From assembly GCA_029880265.1 (NCBI GenBank), contig JAOUOT010000025.1, positions 1 to 36,370 on the forward strand: a stretch of 36,370 nt of DNA. The letters run 5' to 3'. Shown in pieces: positions 1-7,841 of the stretch. Both the position numbers and the translations under genes were made by a program. The notes under the pieces were generated by a model. The model did no database searches. It saw only the letters and a program-made list of their open reading frames with translations, and was not told where the DNA came from. Position 1 is the stretch's first letter; each line of letters begins with the position of its first letter. This stretch comes from Spirochaetia bacterium (GTDB taxonomy: Bacteria > Spirochaetota > Leptospiria > Turneriellales > JAOUOS01).

Positions 1-518
1 AATTTATCAAGCGTCTTTAGTTTTTCTTCGTTTTCTTTTTCTTTTGTTAAGTCTTTTGCTATGGTTAGAAACGCGGCGGCTTTTCCTTTATTGTCTTTTA
101 TTACCTTTATGATTAATTCAAGGGGTATATTTAGCGGATTAAAAAGACTTTCCGCTTCTAATTTAATTATTGCGTTTTGCCTCTTCTTGCGGGCCTCGCA
201 TGCGGGACATTTTGAATTCAATGAGCTGTCGTGAAAGAGAGAAGAGGAGTTTTCTGATATTAACGAATTATTGATTTTAAAAAGAGAGTTAAATGCGTTA
301 TTGACCGCTATAAAATTATTATCTAAATCGGTAATATAAACAGGGTCGTCGAAATAATTTAATAATTGGGCATATTTAATGTTTTCGGCTTGAATTTGCC
401 TTTTCAACCGGTTATTTTCTTCTTTCAGAGTTTGAATTTGTTTTTTGTAAAATTCTTCTTTTGAATTTGATACAATAAAATCTTTTTTTTTAAATGCCGT
501 TCCCATTTTTTCTTTCAT
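1..518 (-). CDS. PAS-domain sensor protein, N-terminal part (cut by window edge)
   Basis: Reading leftward from an ATG at 518, the frame stays open for 172 codons to the window edge with no stop, so the C-terminal output domain is missing. The first ~45 residues are a charged amphipathic helix (MKEKMGTAFKKKD...), probably a coiled coil. From about residue 48 there is a PAS-like fold: YFDDPVYITDLDNNFIAVNNAF followed by a strand-rich stretch and a PAC-like end (IIKVIKDNKGKAAAFLTIAKDLTKEKENEEK). The visible part contains SKCPACEARK, with a CxxC pair that could bind a metal or sense redox state. No signal peptide or membrane segment is visible, so it is probably cytoplasmic. It may be a histidine kinase, a diguanylate cyclase or a phosphatase regulator; the output domain lies outside the window. 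The PAS call is fairly sure, the rest is open. Confidence 0.7.
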   Translation of the reverse strand, partial: MKEKMGTAFKKKDFIVSNSKEEFYKKQIQTLKEENNRLKRQIQAENIKYAQLLNYFDDPVYITDLDNNFIAVNNAFNSLFKINNSLISENSSSLFHDSSLNSKCPACEARKKRQNAIIKLEAESLFNPLNIPLELIIKVIKDNKGKAAAFLTIAKDLTKEKENEEKLKTLDK

Positions 519-703
519 GGTTTTTTTATTATAGGTTTAAAAGATATATTATAAATTTTGCCTATTCAATTATTCTTATTATTAATTTATAGTATATAAT
601 AATAAAAAAAAAACGTCAAATTTTGAAACAAAAAAATGTTATTTAGTTAATAGAAAATTGTTTACAAGCAAAGTGAATTAAAAAAACTTAATAATTCTAA
701 AAT

Positions 704-1561
704 ATGGCCGAAAGAAAATACCTAAAAATAAAAACCCCTAAAGATATTGAACTTAAAAAAGTCAGTCTGGCGAATATTAATAATCGATATGTAGACGAAG
801 AAGGCAACAGATACGCCACCCGTTTTAATTTAAGAACCAGAAAAATTGACATTATACGCATTGCTTTGGGTATTGACGAGGCGCTTGAGGCGAAAAACAA
901 GGGTAAATTAAATATTGAACATTTGACCCCCGAAAATGAGCCAGAGGGGCAGGCAAAGGTTCCTGAAAAAGCAAGATGGAAGATTCCCGACTGGCTCGTT
1001 AAAGAAAATGTTGAACCCGCTTCAGGCATAGAGTTTCAGGGTTTTTTACTCGCATTACAGGCAGAGGCTGAAAAATTCTTAGAAAGAATCAGGGGCGTTA
1101 TTTCAAATGTGAAGAATTCTGAAATGTTCGATAAAGGCGAATCGGGTGCAGATTTCGTTCTTGAAATTCAATCTTATTATGACAGAGAAATTCTAGAACC
1201 CATCAATGAAGTTAAAAATTTAATTGTAGAATTTATGAGGTTTCCCAAATCAAGCGAGCATTATCTATCTATGGTTTCGGTAAAACAGAAAAAATGGATT
1301 GATACCCTTAATGAAGAAGATAAAAAACATTACTTTGAGGCTTATTTTATAGGTACGCCCTATATTGAAACGTTAGAAAAAATGTTCAGACTTTTATTGC
1401 TGATAAAAAATTCAGCCGATAAGCTGGCTTTTCAAGACGCAAATCCCGAGAAAAAAAGATTTTTAGAAGACGCTCTTGCCGCTTCTGATTTTATAAAGAA
1501 TAATATTTTTGAAGAATCTGCCAAAATCTTAGGCTGGAAGAAAACCGCAAAATTATTTTAA
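704..1561 (+). CDS. Conserved-looking hypothetical protein, charged and helical
   Basis: A 285-residue protein I do not recognise. The N-terminal ~65 residues are basic and strand/helix mixed (MAERKYLKIKTPKDIELKK...), followed by a Pro/Glu-rich linker at about residues 70-95 (EHLTPENEPEGQAKVPEKARWKIP) and a long helical C-terminal region ending in GWKKTAKLF. There is no signal peptide and no membrane segment, so it is likely cytoplasmic. It starts at an ATG without a visible Shine-Dalgarno sequence and stands alone between a leftward PAS gene and a convergent cyclic-nucleotide protein; the two stops are only about 5 bases apart. Codon use resembles its neighbours. A partner role for the adjacent regulators is possible, but nothing in the sequence shows it. 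Confidence 0.75.
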   Translation: MAERKYLKIKTPKDIELKKVSLANINNRYVDEEGNRYATRFNLRTRKIDIIRIALGIDEALEAKNKGKLNIEHLTPENEPEGQAKVPEKARWKIPDWLVKENVEPASGIEFQGFLLALQAEAEKFLERIRGVISNVKNSEMFDKGESGADFVLEIQSYYDREILEPINEVKNLIVEFMRFPKSSEHYLSMVSVKQKKWIDTLNEEDKKHYFEAYFIGTPYIETLEKMFRLLLLIKNSADKLAFQDANPEKKRFLEDALAASDFIKNNIFEESAKILGWKKTAKLF

Positions 1562-1566
1562 GCGCT

Positions 1567-2784
1567 TTATTTATTTCGGGCCGCTTCTCTTTTTTTATCC
1601 ATAGCGATTTTTTTCTTGTAAAATTGAACCTGTTTTTCTATTTCTAGTAAATCGCTGCATATCAGTTTGCCGCCGTCAAGCCTGAAGTTTTTATCTTCTA
1701 AAAAAGTCATGATAAGAGCTTCGCCTTTTTGCCCCGAAAAACCCAGCATTTTAATCAACTCTTGAGGGTTTATGTCAAATACATACATTGCCTTATGTTC
1801 AATAGGAACTTTTTTCTTAAGAGCCAGGGTCAATAACATGTCATAAAGTCTTCCCATGGGATCTTCAATTAGAAGATTTGAAAGCTGTCTGTAGGCTGTC
1901 CAAATTCTTTCGCTTAAGATGTTAATTAATTTTACGGCAAGCTGCGGCTGTGCCTGAACCATGGCTTCAAAGTTTGTTTTATTGATGGCCAAAGTGTTTA
2001 CCGCCCCCTGTGCGTAAGCCGAAGCCGAGCGGGGTTTGTTCTCTAAAAGAGCCATTTCGCCAAAAATATCGCCGGGCTGTAAAACAGCCAGTAAAACCTC
2101 GTTTTGGTCTACAACTTTCGTAATTTTCACTTTGCCTTGTTGGATAATGTATAATTCTACCCCCGGTTCGTGCTCGACAAATATCATCTCGCCGTCTTGG
2201 AATAAGCGATTTAAGTTTTGTCTCTGAGCGGTAGGCGGCTCTAAGGGGGCGCTTATTGCCTGCAGGCGGGCCTTTGATTCGGCGGCATGCTTGCCTTCGG
2301 GAAAATTTTCAAGATATCTCTGGTATGCATAAGCCGCCTGACTAGTTTCGTTTTTTTGAAAATAATATTCGCCTATTTCATACATGAATTGAGGATTTTC
2401 TTCAGATACATTATGAAACGATAATTTTGTAATTGCCTGATCGATTGTTCTTAGTTGTTTTGAAAAATGTCGTATTATCTTCATGGCGATAGGGGCATTT
2501 TTTTGAATTAAGGCCCCAAACTGCTCTCTGCCGATGACAATAAACGAAGTTGGTTCAAGAGTTTGAGCGGTTTCCATATGCGGGTGACCGCTCATACAAG
2601 AAACTACCCCAAAAAAATCTCCCGCATTTAGAACCTCAAAAGGCTCTTCGCCGGGTATAGGAATCTCATTGGTTAACCGTACCTTGCCTTGTCTGACAAT
2701 GAAAAAAGTATCGGCTTCTTTCTTGCCTTCAACTATAACGAACGCCTTCCCCTGAAAGTTTGCTATTTTAAAAATTCCTGCCAT
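1567..2784 (-). CDS. Protein with two cyclic-nucleotide-binding domains (Crp-like, first domain degenerate)
   Basis: 405 residues with two cNMP-binding beta-barrels. Domain 2 (about 190-300) has a good phosphate-binding cassette, FGEMALLENKPRSASA, with the Glu (E243) and Arg (R252) that contact cyclic phosphate in Crp/PKA-type domains. Domain 1 (about 10-115) has FFGVVSCMSGHPHMETA at the same place, lacking both residues, so it probably does not bind a nucleotide. A short TPR-like segment (about 134-175, IGEYYFQKNETSQAAYAYQRYLENFPEG) joins them. The C-terminus (about 305-385) resembles a worn Crp winged helix (INPQELIKMLGFSGQKGEALIMTFLEDKNF), so DNA binding is possible but unsure. No signal peptide. 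It is transcribed away from the TPR/NTE-like operon, whose second protein is also an NTE-type architecture with a cNMP-like N-terminus; a shared pathway is an inference. Confidence 0.85.
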   Translation of the reverse strand: MAGIFKIANFQGKAFVIVEGKKEADTFFIVRQGKVRLTNEIPIPGEEPFEVLNAGDFFGVVSCMSGHPHMETAQTLEPTSFIVIGREQFGALIQKNAPIAMKIIRHFSKQLRTIDQAITKLSFHNVSEENPQFMYEIGEYYFQKNETSQAAYAYQRYLENFPEGKHAAESKARLQAISAPLEPPTAQRQNLNRLFQDGEMIFVEHEPGVELYIIQQGKVKITKVVDQNEVLLAVLQPGDIFGEMALLENKPRSASAYAQGAVNTLAINKTNFEAMVQAQPQLAVKLINILSERIWTAYRQLSNLLIEDPMGRLYDMLLTLALKKKVPIEHKAMYVFDINPQELIKMLGFSGQKGEALIMTFLEDKNFRLDGGKLICSDLLEIEKQVQFYKKKIAMDKKREAARNK

Positions 2785-2946
2785 ATTTTACTTGTAATAT
2801 ATTAATTTATCATCGACCATATTTTGAAAATAATTATCATAAAACACATTCAATAAGCTATTTTTCATTTCTGATTGATTGGTAAATCATTTTTTTAATG
2901 TTTTTTATAGTTTGCAAATTATATTGCAATATTTTAAAGGTATATT

Positions 2947-4308
2947 ATGGACGAAATAATTTCTTTAGTGTTGATTGTCGGCATTTTAGGCATTGTAGTC
3001 TTATTTGTTTTTTACATGATTAAAACGTATGTTCTTCCGAAAAGGGTAGAAGAACTGGGCGAAATGATAAACAGCGGCCAAATCGCTTTAGCCGTTAAAA
3101 AGTTACAAAGTCTTCTTGAAGAAAACAGCCGCGATCCTGTTATTCATTATTTGCTTGCCGAGGCCTATTATCGGCAAAATAAAATACCGCAAGCGATGCT
3201 TGAGTATAAGCAGGTCTTAAAAATAGGAAGCTTCAGCGGCAAGGTTAAAGAAGAAATGGCCAGAAGCCGTCTGGCGAAATTATATCTTCAAAATAAAAAT
3301 TTAGAAGAAGCAAAAAAAGAATTTTTAATATTAACCAAGCTTGAGCCTACAAACGCCGATCATTTTTATCAGGTGGGTCTTTTGTTTGAAAACGTTGGTT
3401 ATGGAGAGAAAGCGCTGCCTTATTTTAAGCAGGCCTCAAAAATTAACTCTTCTCATGAAGACGCTTTTTATCACATCGGGTACCTTGAATATATGGTAGG
3501 CAATATGCAAGAGGCCAAAATAGCCTTAACTGAAACTGTAAAGCTTAATCCTTCAAATTTTGCTGCGCATTATTATTTGGGAATGTGTCTTAAAAATCAA
3601 AAAGACTATGATTGGGCCGTTAAAGAATTTGATCTTGCCTTAAAAGATATTAATTTAAAACCAAGGGCGCATTTGGCCAAGGGCATGTGCTTAAGCGCAA
3701 AAGAAGAATACCAGAAAGCCATAAATGAATACGAAAGGGGGCTGGCGTTGGCCCAGAAATCATCTGAAAATGAGTTGAATTTAAGATATCAGCTTGCGGC
3801 GACCGCCGAAAAAATGCGGGATTTTCATACGGCGATTCAAAACTGGGAAAGAATTTACGATGTAAATGCCAATTTTTTCGATGTAGCCGAAAAACTGAAA
3901 ACATATGAAGAATATAGAACCGACGACTCTATAAAAGATTTTATGATAGCTTCTCCTGGAAAGTTTGAAATGACTTGTCGTCAAGTTGTAGAGTCGATGG
4001 ATCTAAATATCTTAGACGTTCAGGTTCCCGACGATTCAGAGGTGCATATTATGGCCACAGAAATGGAAGGAAAATGGCGAAATACGAAAAGATCAAACAG
4101 ATTGATTTATATTTATAGAACAACAGATCCCATCCCCGAAAAAAGAGTCAGGCAAATGCATGAAGATATGCGAAGCAAAGGCGCTACAAGAGGCGTTTGC
4201 ATGACGACATCTGATTTTACGGCTCAGGCCCTGGAGTTTTGCCAGTCAAGACCCATCGAGCTTAAAGATAAAAAAGATATGATACAATCATTAAGGAGCA
4301 TTATGTAA
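2947..4308 (+). CDS. Membrane-anchored TPR protein with C-terminal Mrr-like (restriction-endonuclease-fold) domain
   Basis: 453 residues. One N-terminal membrane helix (about 4-27, ISLVLIVGILGIVVLFVFYM) followed by basic residues, so most of the protein faces the cytoplasm. Residues about 37-320 hold consecutive TPR units (for example VIHYLLAEAYYRQNKIPQAM, ADHFYQVGLLFENVGYGEKAL, AAHYYLGMCLKNQKDYDWAV). The last ~115 residues look like an Mrr_cat domain: a late strand, then IPEKRVRQMHEDMRSKGATR, GVCMTTSDFTAQALEFC and IELKDKKDMIQSL. The strand that carries the QxK/ExK motif in active enzymes reads IYIYRTTDP, so the catalytic lysine seems lost. A Shine-Dalgarno AAAGG precedes the ATG. The stop overlaps the next start (TAATG), so the two are translationally coupled. 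Likely a scaffold, not a nuclease. Confidence 0.8.
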   Translation: MDEIISLVLIVGILGIVVLFVFYMIKTYVLPKRVEELGEMINSGQIALAVKKLQSLLEENSRDPVIHYLLAEAYYRQNKIPQAMLEYKQVLKIGSFSGKVKEEMARSRLAKLYLQNKNLEEAKKEFLILTKLEPTNADHFYQVGLLFENVGYGEKALPYFKQASKINSSHEDAFYHIGYLEYMVGNMQEAKIALTETVKLNPSNFAAHYYLGMCLKNQKDYDWAVKEFDLALKDINLKPRAHLAKGMCLSAKEEYQKAINEYERGLALAQKSSENELNLRYQLAATAEKMRDFHTAIQNWERIYDVNANFFDVAEKLKTYEEYRTDDSIKDFMIASPGKFEMTCRQVVESMDLNILDVQVPDDSEVHIMATEMEGKWRNTKRSNRLIYIYRTTDPIPEKRVRQMHEDMRSKGATRGVCMTTSDFTAQALEFCQSRPIELKDKKDMIQSLRSIM

Positions 4309-6050
4309 TGAATCTTTTGCTTGTTCCGCCTCATTTTAGGGGACTATCATGGAATGAGCGGCGTGAATTATTTTCATTGCCATGGAAAAATGGCGTTTTA
4401 GACGATATCGCCCATGGGCATTTTGTTTTTTTTGTGACATGGGGAAAGGTTGAAGACAACAAGGGAAATATCTATATATCCGGCAAAAGGCTGCTGGGCG
4501 TTTTACCTTTCTTGCTTCAAAATTATAAAAAATATAAATCTGAAAAAAAGCATCAAATATGCTATATTGAAACCTCTAAACTTGCCGATTACTATTTAAA
4601 GAATCCAAAAGCGTTTCAGATATTTATCAGGTTTGAAGAAAACTTCGGCTCTAAAATATTGTCAAAATGGCGAAAATTTCCGCGCGTTCGATTGATCGCT
4701 TCTGAAGAAACATGTTGGGAATCTATTCATCTGGCTTTAACGTTGGCGCATAGACAGTTTGAAAAAACGAGAAAAAAAACTTTAATAATAGAGTGGCAAA
4801 GTTCAGGCTTAAGTCTTTTTGATTCGCTGGGCGTAGAGGTTCCATTGCCGATAACCCAGTATTCAGAAAACGAGGTAGAGGCGTCTTTAGAAAAATTTAT
4901 TGAGAAAAGAACGCTTAAACTAAACGACGCGACAGATTTATTAAACGCCCATTTCTTATCGGCGTGGAACGTTACAAAAGAAAAATGGCCCTATTTATTT
5001 TGGAAGATTAAAGACCGTTATAATGAAATTATCATACACGCCGGTTGTCAAAATTTAAATTTCATTATTGAACAATGCGATACAATATTTAGCGTAAGAA
5101 CGTCATTTCGCGGTTCTATCGATGAGATTTGCGAAAAAGAGAAAAATCAATATGTTCCGACGATTGAAATTTTCTCAGGCAAAAGAGATGTTTCGTCTGA
5201 AGAAAGGCCTTTTCAGTATCCTTTGTCTCTAGAAGATAATCAGGTTCATAATCTAAACAATATATTGCCTGAAAAAATACCTGTAGAACACAAATTCTGG
5301 AACTGGCTTACAGAAATTGCCGGCCCTTATCTTGACGCTAAAAAATCGATTGTAATAGGCGAATCTGCGCATAATCGGTTCGCCATATCTTCTTTTTTAA
5401 ATTCTTTACTTTTGCCGTATGAAAAAGATAAGCGAACCATTAGAGATTATTTTAACGAAAATCTGGTAGTTTTTCAGGGCTTATCGGCAATCGCAGGATT
5501 TATCGCCGCTTTAGAAAATTCATGGAAATCTTTGCCCGCTGTTTTAAACAATTTTCTTAAAACAAATATTTTTAACAATATGAAGCCCGTATTCCCGGTT
5601 GACGGTTTTTTCTCAAGAGCGATTATTGAAAAAAAAATTCTCTCTATATTTGGCTCGGTATTACAGCAAAAAACGACGGCTGTTCTTTCTTCGTACTGTC
5701 AAAAATTAGAACAATTAAGATGGTACACATCGGGAAGTTTGGCCGATAATCTGCTTTCGGGGATGTTCCCTCGCGGTACATTTAATACCGTTGAAAAGAA
5801 AAAGAAAACCGAGAATATTTCAATTAATTGTTCCGATTATGCCTCAAGCAATAAACGAACTGATTTAGAATTTGCCATGCTTGCCAGAGCGGGCATTGAA
5901 GAAATCGAATTTTATTATTTTTCAGACGAGAACTCAAATAAAAATTCTCTATTTGAAATATTTTTATCAGACGGCGCGGTTCAGAATATTAACCTTGAAG
6001 GCAGGCTGGTCGATTTTTTTATTGTAAACGAAAAAAACGGTTTGAGTTAA
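4308..6050 (+). CDS. Degenerate NTE/patatin-like protein (cNMP-like + linker + patatin-like fold), probable pseudoenzyme
   Basis: 580 residues, not obvious at first sight, but the order of segments matches bacterial neuropathy-target-esterase (NTE) proteins. Residues ~5-120 look like a worn cNMP barrel (HFVFFVTWGKVEDNKGNIYI, LLGVLPFL). Residues ~130-290 resemble the NTE linker (LALTLAHRQFEKTRKKTLII ... YNEIIIHAG). Residues ~345-570 follow a patatin domain: IVIGESAHNRFAISSFLNSL replaces the glycine-rich oxyanion loop (G351), VVFQGLSAIAGFIAAL carries a Ser (S393) where GxSxG would be but lacks the second Gly, SGSLADNLLSGMFPRGTF matches the 'LADAVRAS..IPG.FPP' segment, and SDYASSNKRTDLEFAMLARAGIEEIEF (D510) stands where DGG..NNLPVD is expected. 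AAGGAG lies 9 bases before the ATG, which overlaps the stop of the TPR gene. Loss of the oxyanion loop suggests no lipase activity. The fold call is from pattern only. Confidence 0.6.
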   Translation: MNLLLVPPHFRGLSWNERRELFSLPWKNGVLDDIAHGHFVFFVTWGKVEDNKGNIYISGKRLLGVLPFLLQNYKKYKSEKKHQICYIETSKLADYYLKNPKAFQIFIRFEENFGSKILSKWRKFPRVRLIASEETCWESIHLALTLAHRQFEKTRKKTLIIEWQSSGLSLFDSLGVEVPLPITQYSENEVEASLEKFIEKRTLKLNDATDLLNAHFLSAWNVTKEKWPYLFWKIKDRYNEIIIHAGCQNLNFIIEQCDTIFSVRTSFRGSIDEICEKEKNQYVPTIEIFSGKRDVSSEERPFQYPLSLEDNQVHNLNNILPEKIPVEHKFWNWLTEIAGPYLDAKKSIVIGESAHNRFAISSFLNSLLLPYEKDKRTIRDYFNENLVVFQGLSAIAGFIAALENSWKSLPAVLNNFLKTNIFNNMKPVFPVDGFFSRAIIEKKILSIFGSVLQQKTTAVLSSYCQKLEQLRWYTSGSLADNLLSGMFPRGTFNTVEKKKKTENISINCSDYASSNKRTDLEFAMLARAGIEEIEFYYFSDENSNKNSLFEIFLSDGAVQNINLEGRLVDFFIVNEKNGLS

Positions 6051-6098
6051 CCAGTTGTTGATTTTATGTTTATTTTTATGATTAACAGGAGAGGCAAT

Positions 6099-6668
6099 AT
6101 GAAAAAATATGCCGTTTTAATTTTAATTTTAGGGTTCGTAAATTTATGCAAGAGTTTAGAAGAAAAAGAGAAACAGCCTCAGGTAAAAAAAGAGGGTTTA
6201 TCTATAAAAATTCGCAGTATACATGTAGATAATCGCTCTGATAAAAATTCTGCAAATATATCGTCTGAAGAGATTAGATCAAGATTAGAAGCGTTAATAA
6301 AAGCGATTATTCAAAAAGATATAAAAACGGTAATATCTCAGGTGCACAAAGAAGTGGGAGCGTATGCCGATATTAAAGCGCATATGATTTATCAAAATAT
6401 CGCTAAAGAAATAGATAATTCAAAAGGTATTCTTCATATAATTTTTTGGAAAACAGATAAATTGCGAGAAAAATATCCGGATATTGAAATATCGAGTTAT
6501 CAGGAGATATTTTCTTCGTCTCATGAAATAGCTCTAGATTTGTTTTTTTTCTCGAAAGAAGAATGTGAAATTTATCTCGACTTTGAAAACAGGCCCCCTT
6601 CGGGAATTTTAGGAAATCCCATATATCATAGAATAGATAATCGGTGGTATTTAAAAAGAATATTTTAA
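6099..6668 (+). CDS. Putative lipoprotein, unknown function
   Basis: I chose the ATG at 6099 because AGGAGAGG lies just upstream (6087-6094) and the protein then begins with a signal peptide, MKKYAVLILILGFVNLC, ending in a possible lipobox with Cys17; an in-frame ATG at 6066 has no such support. The mature part is charged: a Lys/Glu-rich tether (KSLEEKEKQPQVKKEG) and then a domain of ~130 residues with SSEEIRSRLEALIKAIIQKDIKTVISQVHKEVGAYADIKAHM, resembling the start of small NTF2- or SH3-like periplasmic domains in other spirochaete lipoproteins. The residue before Cys is Leu, which is tolerated in spirochaetes. It is the third gene of the rightward operon, 48 bases after the NTE-like gene. 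Its stop overlaps that of carA by 4 bases, so transcription from the two sides converges. Confidence 0.7.
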   Translation: MKKYAVLILILGFVNLCKSLEEKEKQPQVKKEGLSIKIRSIHVDNRSDKNSANISSEEIRSRLEALIKAIIQKDIKTVISQVHKEVGAYADIKAHMIYQNIAKEIDNSKGILHIIFWKTDKLREKYPDIEISSYQEIFSSSHEIALDLFFFSKEECEIYLDFENRPPSGILGNPIYHRIDNRWYLKRIF

Positions 6669-7840
6669 TCAGGCTGCATCATTTTAGAAAAATACGAGAA
6701 TAGTTTTGAAGCGTCATGAGGGCCCGGCCCCGCTTCTGGATGATACTGTACGCTTAACAAGCGGTTTTCGCTATTTTCTATATAAAAACCTTCAATTGTA
6801 TTATCGTTAGGGTTTATCTCTTTTTCAAAAACTTGTGGTTTATCTTTAAATGCCTTTAATAACGAGTCGGCGTCTACCGAAAAACCGTGGTTTTGTGCGG
6901 TGATTTGAACCTCGCTTAAACTCTCTTTTTTCACCGGCTGATTACCGCCATGGTGCCCGAATTTTAATTTATATGTATTCGCGCCGAGGGCCAAAGAAAG
7001 CATCTGGTGCCCAAGGCAAATACCAAATATAGGTTTTTTCAAAGTTAAAATATATTTGATATTTTGAATTCCTTCTTCGACGCTCGCGGGGTCCCCCGGT
7101 CCGTTAGAGAAAAAATATCCTTCAAATTCATTTTCGTTAAAATTTTCCCATTTTTCAAAAGGCGTCGACCCCGGATAAAATATCGGATATATTTTGTTTT
7201 GAAGCAAATGTTCAATAATAGAAAATTTAACGCCGAAATCGAGCGCGCATATTTTCTTGAAATTAGCGGCTTCTAGTTTGTATTTTTGAACGTATGAGCG
7301 AACAAAATTGTTTGCCGATTTACCGTTAAATTCATTTGTAAGATTTTGACCTTCCATCTTTGGATGATTTGATAGTTTTGAAACAGCTTGCGCGACGTTA
7401 TTTTCGATGTTATCGTTTTCAGTAAATTGAAAAACTCCGGCGCGCATAGAGCCTTTTTCGCGTATGTGCCTTACAAGGGCTCTTGTATCAATATTAGATA
7501 CAAGAGGAACTTCTTGTCGATCTAAAAAATCGCTTAGTTTGCCTTCAGAGCGATAGTTTGAAGGCATCTCGCAGTAATCTTTTATTATTACCGCTTCAAG
7601 ATAAGCTTTATCTGATTCATTGTCTTCGCTATTGAAGCCATAATTTCCTATTGAAGGATAAGTAAAAATAACAATTTGTTTTTTATAGGAAGGATCTGTT
7701 ATGATTTCCTGGTATCCTGTCATGCTGGTATTAAAAATAATTTCACCGATGCATTCTTTTTTTGAAAATTTATTTTCAAGTATTCCTTTGTAGTATTTTC
7801 CGTCTTCTAGAATAAGATAGGCGATTTCTTTATTTTTCAT
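6665..7840 (-). CDS. carA: Carbamoyl-phosphate synthase small subunit
   Basis: Glutamine amidotransferase subunit that hydrolyses glutamine and passes ammonia to CarB for carbamoyl phosphate, the precursor of pyrimidines and arginine. From the ATG at 7840 it is 391 residues, close to other CarA proteins. The N-terminal CPSase domain has GEIIFNTSMTGYQEIITDPSY and NIDTRALVRHIREKGSMRAG. The class I GATase domain has FSNGPGDP, FGICLGHQ with the nucleophile C275, GHHGGNQPV, QNHGFSVD and YHPEAGPGPHD with catalytic His/Glu. I reject the longer in-frame start at 7903: the ATG at 7840 has AAGGAG at the right distance and matches family N-termini (YLILEDGKYYKG). It follows the EAL-type gene with a one-base gap (TAAAATG), so the two are co-transcribed. 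carB is not in the window. Confidence 0.96.
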   Translation of the reverse strand: MKNKEIAYLILEDGKYYKGILENKFSKKECIGEIIFNTSMTGYQEIITDPSYKKQIVIFTYPSIGNYGFNSEDNESDKAYLEAVIIKDYCEMPSNYRSEGKLSDFLDRQEVPLVSNIDTRALVRHIREKGSMRAGVFQFTENDNIENNVAQAVSKLSNHPKMEGQNLTNEFNGKSANNFVRSYVQKYKLEAANFKKICALDFGVKFSIIEHLLQNKIYPIFYPGSTPFEKWENFNENEFEGYFFSNGPGDPASVEEGIQNIKYILTLKKPIFGICLGHQMLSLALGANTYKLKFGHHGGNQPVKKESLSEVQITAQNHGFSVDADSLLKAFKDKPQVFEKEINPNDNTIEGFYIENSENRLLSVQYHPEAGPGPHDASKLFSYFSKMMQPD

Positions 7841-7841
7841 T

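Noticed and set aside
2876..2929. Operator sites (TGATT-GGTA-AATCA and two TTGCAA) between the cNMP and TPR genes
   Set aside because: Arms are only 5-6 bases long in an AT-rich region and could occur by chance.
5358..5490. Active patatin phospholipase
   Set aside because: The oxyanion glycine loop is missing and GxSxG lacks its second Gly.
6066..6098. Earlier start of the lipoprotein at 6066
   Set aside because: It lacks a Shine-Dalgarno and adds residues ahead of a clear signal peptide.
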